A stretch of DNA of 64,000 nucleotides from NCBI GenBank assembly GCA_031772625.1, contig CM062817.1:952590842-952654841 (forward strand), written 5' to 3'. The position numbers and the translations under genes are program-made. The notes beneath the pieces were generated by a model. It made no database searches. It was not told where the DNA came from and saw nothing but the letters and a program-made list of their open reading frames with translations. Shown piece after piece: positions 1 to 10,395 of this stretch (positions within the stretch are counted from its first letter, which is position 1; each line of letters begins with the position of its first letter). Origin of the DNA: Pinus tabuliformis (Eukaryota > Streptophyta > Pinopsida > Pinales > Pinaceae).

Positions 1-1495
1 CTGCAATAACCAAAGTGCATTGATGAAAGCTAGGTTTATTAGAATATATGGGATTATTATTAATCTTGATGAATCTAGAAAAATATTACATTTCTTGATA
101 ATGAGAGATATTCAATCTATATTTTAAATGCAAGTGGATTAAGTCTATTTCTTGGCTCAGTAATAAGAAATATTGGAATTCAATCTAATAATATCATCCA
201 TTTAAATTTAAATCTGGTTAATCTTGTTCCATACCATTGTAAGATTACCAAGTTTAAATCTAAATGTGGCGTTTGTGATTCACATTGTATTGACATCATT
301 ATCTAGGATTAATCACATCATTACATCAATAGTTTTTTGGTCCACTTTTTGGACCAACTAATATGGTTCATTAATTGATAATGTGATTAATCATAAAGAA
401 TAATTTCAATAGCATTAAATCTTAAATATTTGATAGAAAAAATAATTGAATTTATTATTGAGTGTTGTTGTTTTTGGAAGAAATGTGGAATGAGTGTGAA
501 ATGTTCTTCTTCAATATTATAAATTTCACTCCTTCCACCATTCTTCTCCCAATGTTTCATATGAATTAAAACTCTCAAAGGGGACACTTTCAAACAATTG
601 TACTTTCTAAATACAATTCATTTAAATTAAAAAAATGTGTATTTTTCCTATACTATTTCAATGATGGCCACAATTGTGTAATTACTAATTTCCAAGGTTG
701 CCATGGTTATCTGTCTTGGTTGTCTTTGTAGTTAATGAGTTGAAGGAAAAATCAAGAAGAATATCAAATAATGTTAATTCATGTTTCTTTTGGTTAAAAC
801 GCAAACCCTATTTTTGAAATGATCATAATAGTTCGCCTTAAGATTAGAACATAAAATTTTATTGCTAAAGATTTCAATCTTGCAAACAGTTACAATCTTA
901 TGCCAATAATTACGCAAACAAAAGATATAGATCTCACAAAATTTTTATTATATTATAGTATGTTATAGTTTTTGTTATATTTGGTTTTATAAATTGAATA
1001 ATACAGTTTAGTAGGATTCACATCCAAAATAAAAAGAGAAGTTTTATACTAGTTATAAGTTTTATACGAGTTATAAGTGATTGGCTGCAAACTTATTTAG
1101 GTTAAAAAAAATAAATTGTTTTTGACTAAACTTTATACTTTGACGCATCCAATAAAAATTGTAATAAATTTTACTTTGGTAAAACAAACTCCACATTATG
1201 AATGGTTGAACTAATGCAAGTAATTTCCGGTTAAGGAACAATAAACTAATTTTCATTAAATTTGATACTTTGATCTATTCAATAAAAATGGAAATAAATT
1301 TTACTTTGGTAAAACAAAGTTCCTCATTATGAACGGTTGAGTAATCCAACTAATTTTCTCCTTACAAATTCTCGAGTGAATTCAACCAATCTAGTGCTCA
1401 GAGTGTGAGTGACTACATTGATTGATTGCGTTAAGATTAATTATTATATACTTGTAATTTATTCATTATCTTGTATAGAACTTTGTTTTCTTCTT
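1..1495. repeat. Left arm of a long inverted repeat
   Basis: This arm is the imperfect reverse complement of about 4925-6665. Anchors seen by eye: the block at 5-75 matches 6592-6664 inverted, 180-290 matches 6390-6480, 880-1000 matches 5630-5760, and 1425-1490 matches 4930-5000. The arm runs off the left edge. It differs from the right arm by an internal tandem duplication and by lacking the SINE at 5235-5553. No coding sequence is recognisable here. It could be an arm of a foldback-type element or the product of an inverted duplication; element ends are not visible. Confidence 0.7.
1115..1374. repeat. 130-bp tandem duplication
   Basis: Two imperfect units with a period of about 130 bp, anchored by the shared block around 1163 and 1293 (ATAAATTTTACTTTGGTAAA). 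The opposite inverted-repeat arm carries a single copy, so the duplication arose after the arms separated. Confidence 0.7.
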
Positions 1496-1614
1496 CTTAT
1501 TATTATTGTTTAAAAACATATGTCAAATCCATAGTGAACATTGAGGGAAATCACACAAGGCCATCATATTAAGTTGTGAAATAACTCTCTTAAAGCAATA
1601 AATTTAAAACCACA

Positions 1615-1835
1615 TGTTAGAAATTGAGAGATGAGCAAAGAGACATTGTGCACAACACAAATCACACACTATGATATGTTTATTGATCACAACAATTAAA
1701 CATATATATGACATAACACACTGACACATCTATACCGTGACTCCATTTCATTATATAGGAATCAACAACTTCTAGACTAATGCTTGGAAACTCACAATAA
1801 CAACTACCCATAACATGGAAGAATTACTTCCAATA
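1615..1835 (-). mobile_element. Copia-type LTR (minus orientation), 3' LTR remnant
   Basis: Read on the minus strand this starts TATTGGAAGTAATT and ends TTTCTAACA, a decayed version of the TGTTGG...CA ends of plant Copia LTRs. A purine tract on the minus strand (1836-1845, TAAGGGAGGG) sits just before its start, which makes it a 3' LTR whose interior lies to the right. It is homologous, inverted, to the plus-strand LTR at 9444-10032, which carries about 340 bp of extra internal sequence. No matching 5' LTR or pol sequence was found next to it, so it is a fragment. Confidence 0.65.
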
Positions 1836-2996
1836 CCCTCCCTTAATGCTTACATGGAAAACACATATTACAAAAATCATATGATATATGTCTAACTGGT
1901 CTTCATCGACACTCACATCCACTCTCGAATCTCACAAACATTGATCTTTCTCCACCACCACATCTTTGAGCATTCACTTGACGTCCATTTAAAACATAAT
2001 TGCCTCTGACCAACATTGATGAACTTTGTATAATTGGCACTTCTTGACTACCACGAAGAATAACCTAGATATTGAATATCTCTATCGACATGCTTTCATC
2101 CTAGTAGTATGCATTAAAATACTTAATTCTAGTTATATATGTCAGTTCTTGACTACCCTGAAAAATAACCTAGATACTGAATATCTCTACTGACATGCTT
2201 TCATCTTAGTTGTATGCATTAAAATACTTACTTTTAGTTATATAGATAAGTTGCAACTGAGATTTTTTACATACACATTTACATACTCAGAAAAATATCT
2301 TATAATTGATGCTATTGAAGCCCAAAGCACAACAAGACCCATCAGCATATAACATAATCACATAAACAAGTCTATGATATATTCTATAGGCATTGAAGAA
2401 TATTGAGAACCATTAACTTGAAATATGTGTCTTTCATATAATTATAATAAAATCGTGATAATTTACCTATCAAACTTTAAAAACAGAAATCCAAATAGAA
2501 TCATGATAATTTACATATCAAACTTTAAAAACAGAAACCCAAAATAAACACTAAAACATTGACTCACTATGGGCAGATAAAAGACCTCCTTTTCCACCAT
2601 AGTCATTTTAATTCAGGGCTTGGAGGTCTTCATTAACCACGTTGGATTTTTGCATCATTTTCGGTCGACTGTCCCAAGATATTGCCATACCATTGCCATA
2701 TGCCCTTTTTTATATGCAGATGTACAACTGCATCGATCAGTAAAAACATAAACACAAGCCGTATGGTTTGAAATTATTGCAGTTGTGAGCCCTCTCCTTG
2801 AGCATGCTCAGTCACGTCTGGGATGGAAGAGTTTACAACCTATTTGGCTCAAATTCCAAGGGCATTTCCACTCAGTGGGGTCTAAAAAAGCTGAGTCCTC
2901 GTGAGCATGTTATACACTCCAACTGTGAACGGCCCATTGAATCAAAGTACCTATCACGATGTTCGTGCACCATTGCTTCCTATTAATCTAGAACCA
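1836..2996. other. AT-rich stretch, probably interior of the minus Copia-like element; two tandem repeats
   Basis: No coding domain is recognisable. Two local tandem duplications stand out. One of about 105 bp occupies 2041-2250 and has two units, each containing the block TATGCATTAAAATACTTA. One of 48 bp occupies 2452-2547, with two units of GATAATTTAC(C/A)TATCAAAC. The sequence next to the LTR should be the 3' part of a Copia interior but shows no RNase H residues, so it could be a small non-coding derivative. Confidence 0.4.
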
Positions 2997-3132
2997 GATT
3001 AACAATATTTAAGACAATACAAAAGTTTTCTTTTGTCTGAAGTTCTTAAATATTGTCTTAAGACAATACAAAAGTTTTCTTTTGTCTGAAGTTCTTAAAT
3101 ATTGTCTTAAAACCTCCCTTGAGTTGTAGTAT
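2997..3132 (-). mobile_element. CACTA-like terminal fragment
   Basis: On the minus strand this begins ACTACAACTCAAGGGAGG and continues into AAGACAATATTTAAG, closely matching the plus-strand CACTACAACACAGGTGG terminus at 11111. It contains two 49-bp tandem units (3011-3059, 3060-3108) carrying AAGACAATA and its complement, typical of subterminal repeats. The first base of the CACTA motif is altered. It is probably one end of a deleted or short non-autonomous copy. Confidence 0.55.
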
Positions 3133-3223
3133 ATGGAACAAGATTAACAATATTTAAATTTAAATGGATACCTCCCTTGAGTTGTAGTATATGGAACAAG
3201 ATTAACAATATTTAAATTTAAAT
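3112..3223. repeat. 56-bp direct duplication at the CACTA/repeat-unit junction
   Basis: Two consecutive copies (3112-3167 and 3168-3223) of a block that starts CCTCCCTTGAGTTGTAGTA and ends in the first bases of the 1.5-kb repeat unit. The duplication spans the junction and so postdates the arrival of the CACTA fragment. Confidence 0.75.
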
Positions 3224-4640
3224 TGATAATATTATTAGAGTGAATTAGAATCTTTGTTATTACTTTCTAAATAAATAGACTCAATCCACTTGCATTTAAA
3301 ATCTACATTATATATTTATGATTATTAAAAAATGTAAGATTTTTTTTTATATTCATCAAAAATAATAATAATCCAAAATATTTTAATAAATCTAGCTTTT
3401 ATCAAGGCACTTTGGTTATTGCAAGAGCCACTTTATATGGTTATCCAAATATTTACAATTACTACTTAGCTCTTCAATATATAATTCTATTTTTTATTCT
3501 CATCATTTACCCAATTTATCTCTGGCACAACTACTACCCTCTACCATAAGAACAATCTAGATTTTCTTAATTTCAAGTCAATACAAATAAATCACACCAC
3601 TATTATAATTTAAGATATGCAATAAAAACCACCACAATACCCTAGCTTCTAATCAATACCAATTAACCACCACACTTTAGAGGGAAAATCCAACCACCCG
3701 AGGTATTAAACCAAATCCCAAGTCAAAGCCAATAATCTGATAGAATAAAAATTTACAAATAAATAGTAATTATAGGCAAAATGATGATTATAATTGAGAT
3801 TAAAATGACAAGAAAATTGAAATAATAAAAAAAATTACATTTTCCATAACACTTAATATTTTATCAAAATATAATACATATAAGACAACCTCAATCTATA
3901 CCTTTTAATTAAATCAGATTAAAAAATAATAATAATAAAATTCATATTCTTCATTTCTTTATTTCGTAAATACAATTTCTATTTCACCTATTTTACTCCA
4001 CTCCTGCTTATTTCGTTCTTATAAATATTAAATATTTCCCTATAGTATGTACAACTACTACTTCTTTGATATTGCACTTGTGTCTTCTTTCTTGATTTAT
4101 TATTTTGGAGATTTTTTTGACTTATTATTTTGGAGAATAACTAGTTAAGAAAGACTTTTGGAGATTTTTTTGACTTATTATTTTGGAGAATAACTAGTTA
4201 AGAAAGAAAATTACGTTTATAAACAATTTGCAATTTCTTTATTGAAATTGGAAATTAAGTGAATAAAATAAATACATAGATTTTAAACATGTGCACATCC
4301 GCTTGACAACCAAAACCATCTATCAAATAAATTCATATTTATCCCATTGTTTCTTTTAATAATTTAATCATAACATGAGTTTAAATTCTATAAATAGTCC
4401 CAAATTTTATGAATAGTTCCCGGTGATAGTGTCATTGGGCTAGACTCAAAACTTATTTCGATCAAGGTCGAACAAAATCTGGAATCAAAGAAGATACTGT
4501 GAACGTAATTGTCACCTTATTCATTAAATATTTTATTGTTTCCCGGGCCACCATGATGATTGGAGCCTTCGGCATCCACAGATGAAAAACCTATGTTTGG
4601 AATGCCCTTGGTGGACTGCAATTATGAGCAATTTCTTTCC
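3133..4640 (+). repeat. Direct repeat unit, copy 1
   Basis: About 1.5 kb that aligns collinearly with 6425-9395 once the insertion at 7133-8574 is removed. Anchors: GGAACAAGATTAACAATATT at the left, the shared block around 3400/6640, the tract before the retroposon insertion (3840/7100), and GAGCAA(T/C)TT at the right. Its right part has a TATAAATA box (about 4391) followed by a start-codon-like ATGAAAAACC region also present in copy 2. In copy 1 any reading frame there stops quickly. It could be a duplicated gene promoter segment or part of an unclassified element. Confidence 0.7.
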
Positions 4641-4725
4641 TTTCACATGAAAGGGGATGAAAGGCTCAACCAATTTCTTCCCTTTCCTGTAAAAAGGGAT
4701 GAAAGGCCCAACCAACCCTCTGTGT
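4640..4725. repeat. Short tandem duplication (about 42 bp)
   Basis: Two units sharing AATTTCTT(T)CCTTTC and GGGATGAAAGGC(T/C)CAACCAA directly follow repeat copy 1. Confidence 0.7.
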
Positions 4726-4924
4726 AGCATTTAGTGGCGGTTTGTGGTTGCCACACAATATTATCTTTCATAAAGAAAATATAAATATTAGGAATTTTTT
4801 TTTAACAAATCAATATTTGAATTTATTATTTTGAGAGAAATATTTTACATTTAATACCAGGGTCATGTGTGATTTTCCATCTTGCTGACTGTGGATTTGA
4901 TATAAGCGTTTGATAAAAAATTGA
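4726..4924. other. AT-rich spacer, no feature seen
   Basis: Unpaired centre of the inverted repeat, right side. I see no reading frame, repeat or splice signal. Confidence 0.5.
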
Positions 4925-6665
4925 TAATGAGAAAACAATTTTCTAGACTAAGTAATAAATGAATATACAAGTATGCAAAATATAATTAATCTTAACGCAA
5001 ACAATCATGGTACTCACTCACATTATTAGAACTAGGTTCACTGAATTTGTTTAAAAAATTAGTTGCTTTTGAAAATTGGGGATTAGTTAGATTTATTTAA
5101 TCATTCATAATGTGGAAGTTTTTTAATTAAAGTAAAATTTATTATTACTTTTATTGAATGGATCAAAGTATTAAGTTTAATTAAAATTAATTTATTAGTT
5201 TTTACCCTCAATAAATCTACAACTAACTAATTATTTTTTATTTTTTTGTCAAAGGAATCAGCAACTGGGACAGCCTCGCAACTCGCCTGACACGGGGTCG
5301 ATTCTGGCCGCCACATGACATGGGTCGATTTTGGCCGCCACATGACACGGGGTCGATTCTGCCGCCACCACTATAACCTCTGGGCTTCGCGCCTGCCCAC
5401 TATAACGCATCACCAAGGTAAGTCTGCGGGATTTATAACGCATCACCAAGGTAAGTCTGCGGGATTTGAACTCGTGACCTCAAATACGGAGTCCGCCTTA
5501 CAAATGAACTACACCGCCATGCAATTACCAACTCGCCTACCCCGTGGGGCTTACAACCAACCAATTATAATTATTATAAAAAAATTATTTTTATTTTAGG
5601 ATACGAATCCTACCTACAGAACTGTTTTATTCAATTTATAAAACTAAACATAACAAAAATTGTAACATACTATAACATAATGAAGTTTTTGCGAGATCTA
5701 TATCTTTTGTATATTTGCATAATTATTGACATAAGATTGTAACCAATTTGTAATATTGATTATTTTTAGGTATACAATGTATGTGCTAATCTTAAGGAGA
5801 CGTATAATGTTCATTTCAAAGATGGGATTTACATTTAACGGAAAGAAACTTGAATTGACATTATTTATTTCTATAAATTTGATATTCTTTTTTATTTTTC
5901 CTTCACGTCATTAGCTACAACACATACGTCTAATCTTGTTGGGAAATTACACAATAGTAACCATTATTGGTATACTATAGAAAAAATACACATTTTTTTC
6001 AATTAGAATATTTTATATTTAGAAAGTACAATTGTTTGCAACTCTCCATTTGCGGAGTTTGAATTCATATGAAACAATGGAGGAAGCACTGTGGAATGAG
6101 CTTGAAATGTTCAATATTGAAGAAGGACATTTCACACTCATTCTACATTTCATCAAAAAAACAACAACACTCAATAATAAATGCAATTATTTTTTCTATC
6201 AAATATTTAAGATTTAATGTTATTGGGATAGGTCTTTCTCATTAATCACATAACCACTTTAATGAACCACATTAGATGTTTCAAAAATTAGACAATTTTT
6301 TTTTTGGTGTGATTAATCCTAAAGAACGATCTCAGTACAATATGAATCACAAAAGTTTTAACTTACACATTTAATGCTATTACTAAATGAAAAAATGTCA
6401 CATTTAAATTTAAATTTGGTAATCTCTAAATTGTATGGAACAAGATTAACCATATTTAAATTTAGATGGATGATATTATTAGAGTGAATTGCATTCTTTC
6501 TTATTACTCATCCAAGAAATAGAATTAATCCACTTGCATTTAAAATCTAATTTAAATATCTATGATTATTAAGAAATGTAAGATTTTTTTATAGATTCAT
6601 CAAGATTAATAATAATCCTAAATATTCTAATAAATCTAGCTTTCATCAATGCACTTTGGTTATTG
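4925..6665. repeat. Right arm of the long inverted repeat
   Basis: Reverse complement partner of 1-1495. The arms pair through the anchors given for the left arm, interrupted on this side by the SINE at 5235-5553. From about 6425 the arm overlaps the start of direct-repeat copy 2, so the left arm holds an inverted copy of the beginning of that unit. The spacer between arms is about 3.4 kb. Confidence 0.7.
5235..5553 (-). mobile_element. tRNA-derived SINE with target site duplication
   Basis: Near-matching 15-bp repeats flank it: CAACTAACTAATTAT (5220-5234) and CAACCAACCAATTAT (5554-5568). Read on the minus strand, the head has a box A-like GTAGTTCATTTGTAAGG and a box B-like GAGTTCAAATCCC with tRNA-type spacing. 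The tail is GACAAAAAAATAAAAAA. The body is GC-rich against very AT-rich flanks and has its own duplications: two units around AAATCCCGCAGACTTACC and three around TGGCGGCCA(A/G)AATCGACCC. The opposite inverted-repeat arm lacks the insertion. Pol III promoter plus TSD plus A-rich tail supports a SINE; the family is not identified. Confidence 0.75.
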
Positions 6666-7132
6666 TAGGAGCGACTTTATATGCTTATACAAGTATTTAT
6701 AATTACTAATTAGCTATTCAATATAGAATTATAATCTTTATTCTTATCATTTACCCAATTTATCTTTGCCACAAGTATTTTCCTCTCGGATAAGAACAAG
6801 CTAGATTTCCCTAATTTCAAGTCAACACAAATAAGTCACACCATTGCTATAATTTAAGATCATAAATAAGAACAAAACACATTTCCCTAGTTTTTAATCA
6901 ACAGGAATAAATTATGTCATTGCTATAACTCACCACCACACTTTTGAGGGAAAACCCAACCACCCTGGGCATTAAACCAAATCTCAAGTCAAGACCAATA
7001 ATCTTATGGATAAAAATAAAAAAATGAATTGTAAGTATATGTAAAATAATGATTATAGTTGAAGTTGAAATGACAAGAAAATTTAAATAATAGAAGAAAT
7101 TACATTTTCCATAACACTTACCATCTCATATA

Positions 7133-8574
7133 CCCGGATGCGGGTGACACTTGTATACGCATGAGTACATGCAATGAAGGGCAGCTGTAGTTATAAGACC
7201 GTCTGGCCGGACGCTACATTAACTAGCCCCTGCCAAACATTAACGCAGATAGCGGTGGAAAAGATGGCCATGCAGAAGGGGGGTGGCCTCAAGCGAGGCG
7301 AATTGATTGCCTTGTACGCAGTTCTATGGAGTCTTGGCTCCATTGCCGCCATACAGTTCAGTTCCAGGTCCTATAAAATGAGGTATATGAATCAGTCCAG
7401 TGATTCGAGACATAGTTATGTTCAGTGGTTTGGATGTAAGAGTAAGACGAATACCGGCGGAAGGGGGAAAGGCCATAGCCTAACCTCTGTTCCATTCGCG
7501 TGTTCTGGGTACTCTGTTTCAACTGTGTGTTCTACGCTTCCGCTGGAGGAACGCTCAGTGAGGCACCAGAATTGGGTAAGTGCTATTAAGGAGAACCGGC
7601 TAGATAATTACAGTCCTGCTTTTTCACTGTTTTTTGCTTGCAAAGTGTGCTCTCCAGGGACAATGGTGCCACGACAAAGGGGAATCCCAAGACGTGGAGG
7701 GGTTTGGGGTATTCGTGGAAGGCAAGAGGCCCAGGCAATTCAGCCAGTGGCCATGTTGGAGCCTCAATCCTCTCCCTCTGAAGAGTCCGACCAGTTGGAC
7801 AATCAAGTCCACACTTCTCGCTGCACCTTTCGCTGCCGGAGAAATCAGACCCGTCTCTCACTGCTTATCACTGTACTTGCAACTGAGGAAGAGGACGACT
7901 CGTCCAGTCATGGGGAGCTGGAACAATTGAACCCTGCTCGGGCACAGGCAATGAAGGACAATACTGAAAATGAATTTGCTGTTGATATCACTGTGATGGA
8001 GCCTCCTCCGGGACTGAGAGCGCCTCAGCAACCAACTCAAGGTTTGTCTCAGTTTCCGGCTCTTGGTTCACCTCAGCTTCCTGCTTATTCCGGCAATCTG
8101 GAGCCGAATGAGGAAATATACAAATCAGGAATTGATCAAGGTGAGCCATCAAAGGCTTAGTTCATGCTTTCTCTGTTGTTTAATGAAAATGTTTTGGAAT
8201 TTTGAGGGGACTCATTCTGGTATAGAAGGGTCCAGTCGTCGGTTTAATAGTAGGGAGCTCTCAAGAAATCTCAGCACTCCCAGTCTTTTGAAGAATATGG
8301 ACTTCACACCACAGTTTAGTACGTTGGTCTCTGCAGCAAGCCACACTGGAAAGGCAAACTTCTCAAATCAAATGCTGCCCTTTTGTATGGTCGTTTATGT
8401 ATGGTCGGATATGCTCTCTGCTACTTTCTCCATATATGTAATCCAGGTTGCCTTGAGCACCTGTAGTCTTCTCTGATAGAGGATGCTCCTTTGCATCTTC
8501 AGAGGCCTCGGCCTCTTTGTAAATATTTTCTCTTTTTCTTAATACAATAGATCAGCCTTTATCCAGAAAAAAAA
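7133..8574 (+). mobile_element. Poly(A) retroposed insertion (retrocopy or deleted LINE)
   Basis: The 20-base sequence AACACTTACCATCTCATATA at 7113-7132 is repeated exactly at 8575-8594, giving a long target site duplication. The insert ends in about ten A residues (8567-8576) after a 3'-UTR-like tract with TTAATACAATAG. Its base composition is clearly higher in G+C than its flanks. TSD, poly(A) tail and plus orientation show LINE-machinery retrotransposition. No reverse transcriptase is present, so it is a retrocopied transcript or an internally deleted LINE; plant L1 3' ends often have a similar tail. The perfect TSD suggests it is one of the younger insertions here. Confidence 0.8.
7174..8160 (+). 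CDS. Unrecognised 328-codon open frame inside the retroposed insertion
   Basis: ATG at 7174 to TAG at 8158-8160 with no interruption, notable where nearly every other old frame is broken. The product is unrecognised. Visible features: a basic Arg/Gly stretch around residues 168-185 (PRQRGIPRRGGVWGIRGRQ), an acidic/Ser stretch around 239-250 (EEEDDSSSHGE), and a Pro/Gln-rich C-terminus from about 272. There are no obvious zinc knuckles or transmembrane spans. It could be LINE ORF1-derived, a host-gene retrocopy, or chance openness in GC-richer DNA. Translation is not supported by any visible promoter inside the insert. Confidence 0.35.
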   Translation: MKGSCSYKTVWPDATLTSPCQTLTQIAVEKMAMQKGGGLKRGELIALYAVLWSLGSIAAIQFSSRSYKMRYMNQSSDSRHSYVQWFGCKSKTNTGGRGKGHSLTSVPFACSGYSVSTVCSTLPLEERSVRHQNWVSAIKENRLDNYSPAFSLFFACKVCSPGTMVPRQRGIPRRGGVWGIRGRQEAQAIQPVAMLEPQSSPSEESDQLDNQVHTSRCTFRCRRNQTRLSLLITVLATEEEDDSSSHGELEQLNPARAQAMKDNTENEFAVDITVMEPPPGLRAPQQPTQGLSQFPALGSPQLPAYSGNLEPNEEIYKSGIDQGEPSKA

Positions 8575-9156
8575 AACACTTACCATCTCATATAAATAGT
8601 CTATTATAAATAGACAATTCCACGTGTTAATTAAATTAATGTATTTAAAAATACAATTTAAACAATCAAGAATATCAACATACACAACCATATCATCAAT
8701 TGTTATTGATACAGTGATATAAGCATGAATCAATGCCTTTTAATTAAATCAAATTTAAAATAATATTAATATTAATACTAATAATAATATTTATAAAGTG
8801 TTCATTATTTCGTCTAATTAAATCATATTTAAAATAATAACAATAATATTTATAAAGTGTTTATTATTTTTGCATGTTATTCACCCCTTGTTAGTTTACT
8901 GCTTTTCATTCATATTACACGTGCGCCTTTTCTTTGGGCTTATTATTTTAATAATGATTGGCTAAAAGACCCAAGTCGCTTTTATAAACAATTTCAAATT
9001 TATTTATGGAAGCTTTACCTTATTAGAAATTGAGTAAATAAAAGAGATACATAAATTCTAAATATGTGCACACCCCCACTTGACAACCAAATCTAACCCT
9101 CAAATAAATTCATGTTTATACCATTGTTTCTTTTTAATATTAACATAACTGAATTT

Positions 9157-9164
9157 TATAAATA
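9157..9164 (+). promoter_or_regulatory. TATA box-like TATAAATA conserved between the two direct repeats
   Basis: TATAAATA sits at the same relative place in both units (about 4391-4398 and 9157-9164). It is followed by a conserved stretch GATTTCGATCAAGGTC (copy 1: TATTTCGATCAAGGTC) and an ATG about 140 bp downstream. A promoter role is inference from motif and position only. Confidence 0.35.
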
Positions 9165-9443
9165 GGTCAAGTGATAGTGTGAGTGGGCTAGATTCAAAAC
9201 TGATTTCGATCAAGGTCAAACAAAGTCTAGAATCACAACGAAGATACTATGAGCTTCATTGTCGCTTTCTTCATTAAATATATTATTATTATTTATGACA
9301 CCATGATAACTAGTCTTCTGTCTCACGAGATGAAAAACCTAAATTTGGAAGGCTTTTTCGTGGACTGCGACTATGAGCAACTTTTAATTTTTTAACTTTT
9401 ATGTTAATTGTTTTTTGGTATAGAATTTAGTTACATGTTGTGG

Positions 9444-10032
9444 TATTGGAAGTAATTTTTTATGTCATGGGTAGTTGTTATTGTGATTTCTTAATAGTTA
9501 GTTTAGAACACGGCGATTTACTGAGTTAATTTTTGATATATGATATGAGTTCGTGGTATATTAAATAATATCATTAATTTGACTATATATTGGAAAATAT
9601 CTCTAAAAATAAGATTATTTAATCTCCTATCAATAGGAACTCCATACAATTTCCTAATTTAAAAAACCCCTAATTTCACTAGATATTGTATTTATTCATT
9701 AACATTTTATATCCTTTTATATTTTTTCATTAACTTGGAGCTACATTTTTTATATTTTCGAATATAAAAACTCTTTATCCCTTATATATCCCCAATATAT
9801 TATGTCGTTTTTTCTTCAATATATATTCCTTAATATGAACCCACCTGGTATAATATTGCTCCCCCAATGAAGCCCTGGGAATTCCTATGTAATGAGATGG
9901 AGTCATGATTAAAATGTGTCTAAACTATTTTATATACTATATATGTGTAACTATTGTAATCAATAAACATATCATAGTGTGTGATTTATGTTGTGTAAAA
10001 TCTTTATTTACTCATCTCTCCATTTCTTAACA
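9444..10032 (+). mobile_element. Copia-type 5' LTR (plus orientation)
   Basis: Starts TATTGGAAGTAATT and ends TTTCTTAACA, directly followed by TGGTATCAAAGC, the Met-tRNA primer binding site used by plant Copia elements. It aligns inverted with the LTR at 1615-1835 at both ends and carries about 340 bp extra in the middle (from about 9500 to 9870). No purine tract precedes it, consistent with a 5' LTR. No Copia pol sequence follows within the next kilobase, so the interior is lost or replaced. Confidence 0.7.
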
Positions 10033-10044
10033 TGGTATCAAAGC
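10033..10044 (+). other. Copia primer binding site
   Basis: TGGTATCAAAGC, complementary to the initiator Met tRNA 3' end apart from one change (consensus TGGTATCAGAGC), abutting the LTR end. Confidence 0.75.
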
Positions 10045-10254
10045 CTATTCTGACTTGACCCTCTCTCATACAAGCTAGGTAAATGTAAGAAAACCCTGAA
10101 TTGTATTCCCGTAAATAAATAGAGTAAGAGATTGTATTGTGTTAGTAAATTTTTTTATTTTTTGTTTGTAGATTTTTTCACCGTATCAAAATTGCAGCAG
10201 ATAACAGTTGATTTGTTCGAATTTGATTTGGCGAGGCGATCAGGCCGGCGTTAT

Positions 10255-10395
10255 ATGTCGGGTCGATCACTACCCACGTTCGGTGACTGGGATGTCAACG
10301 ACCCAGTGACCGGAGAAGGGTTCACCGTAATATTTAACAAAGCAAGAGACGAAAAGAAGACTGGTGCAGAATCAGGCGCTAACCCTGAAATTTAG
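10255..10395 (+). CDS. NOI (RIN4-like) domain exon or gene fragment
   Basis: From ATG 10255 the frame encodes 46 residues. Residues 5-36 (LPTFGDWDVNDPVTG, EGFTVIFNKARDEKKTG) match the NOI domain of the plant RIN4/NOI family, including the PxFGxWD motif that is the AvrRpt2 protease cleavage site in RIN4. The frame is open upstream to 10132 and passes a pyrimidine tract and AG (10160-10173), so the ATG may instead lie inside an exon. The frame stops at TAG 10393, without the Cys-rich C-terminal end usual in the family. It lies 220 bp behind a Copia LTR and primer site. Family proteins are small membrane-associated immune regulators. Whether this is a live short gene, a captured exon or a relic cannot be decided here. 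Confidence 0.7.
   Translation: MSGRSLPTFGDWDVNDPVTGEGFTVIFNKARDEKKTGAESGANPEI

Larger units (their letters stand above)
6425..9395 (+). repeat. Direct repeat unit, copy 2 (split by a retroposed insertion)
   Basis: Collinear with 3133-4640 in two blocks, 6425-7132 and 8595-9395, separated by the insertion at 7133-8574. The right block carries TATAAATA (9157-9164) and, 140 bp downstream, an ATG (9303) opening about 27 codons that include MKNLNLEGFFVDCDYEQL. That short frame stays open to a stop near 9394, unlike copy 1. Whether it is a true first exon is unknown. Confidence 0.7.

Noticed and set aside
5258-5599. Frames on both strands in the GC-rich block near 5.3 kb
   Set aside because: Explained by the SINE and its internal repeats; products are repetitive and unlike any protein.
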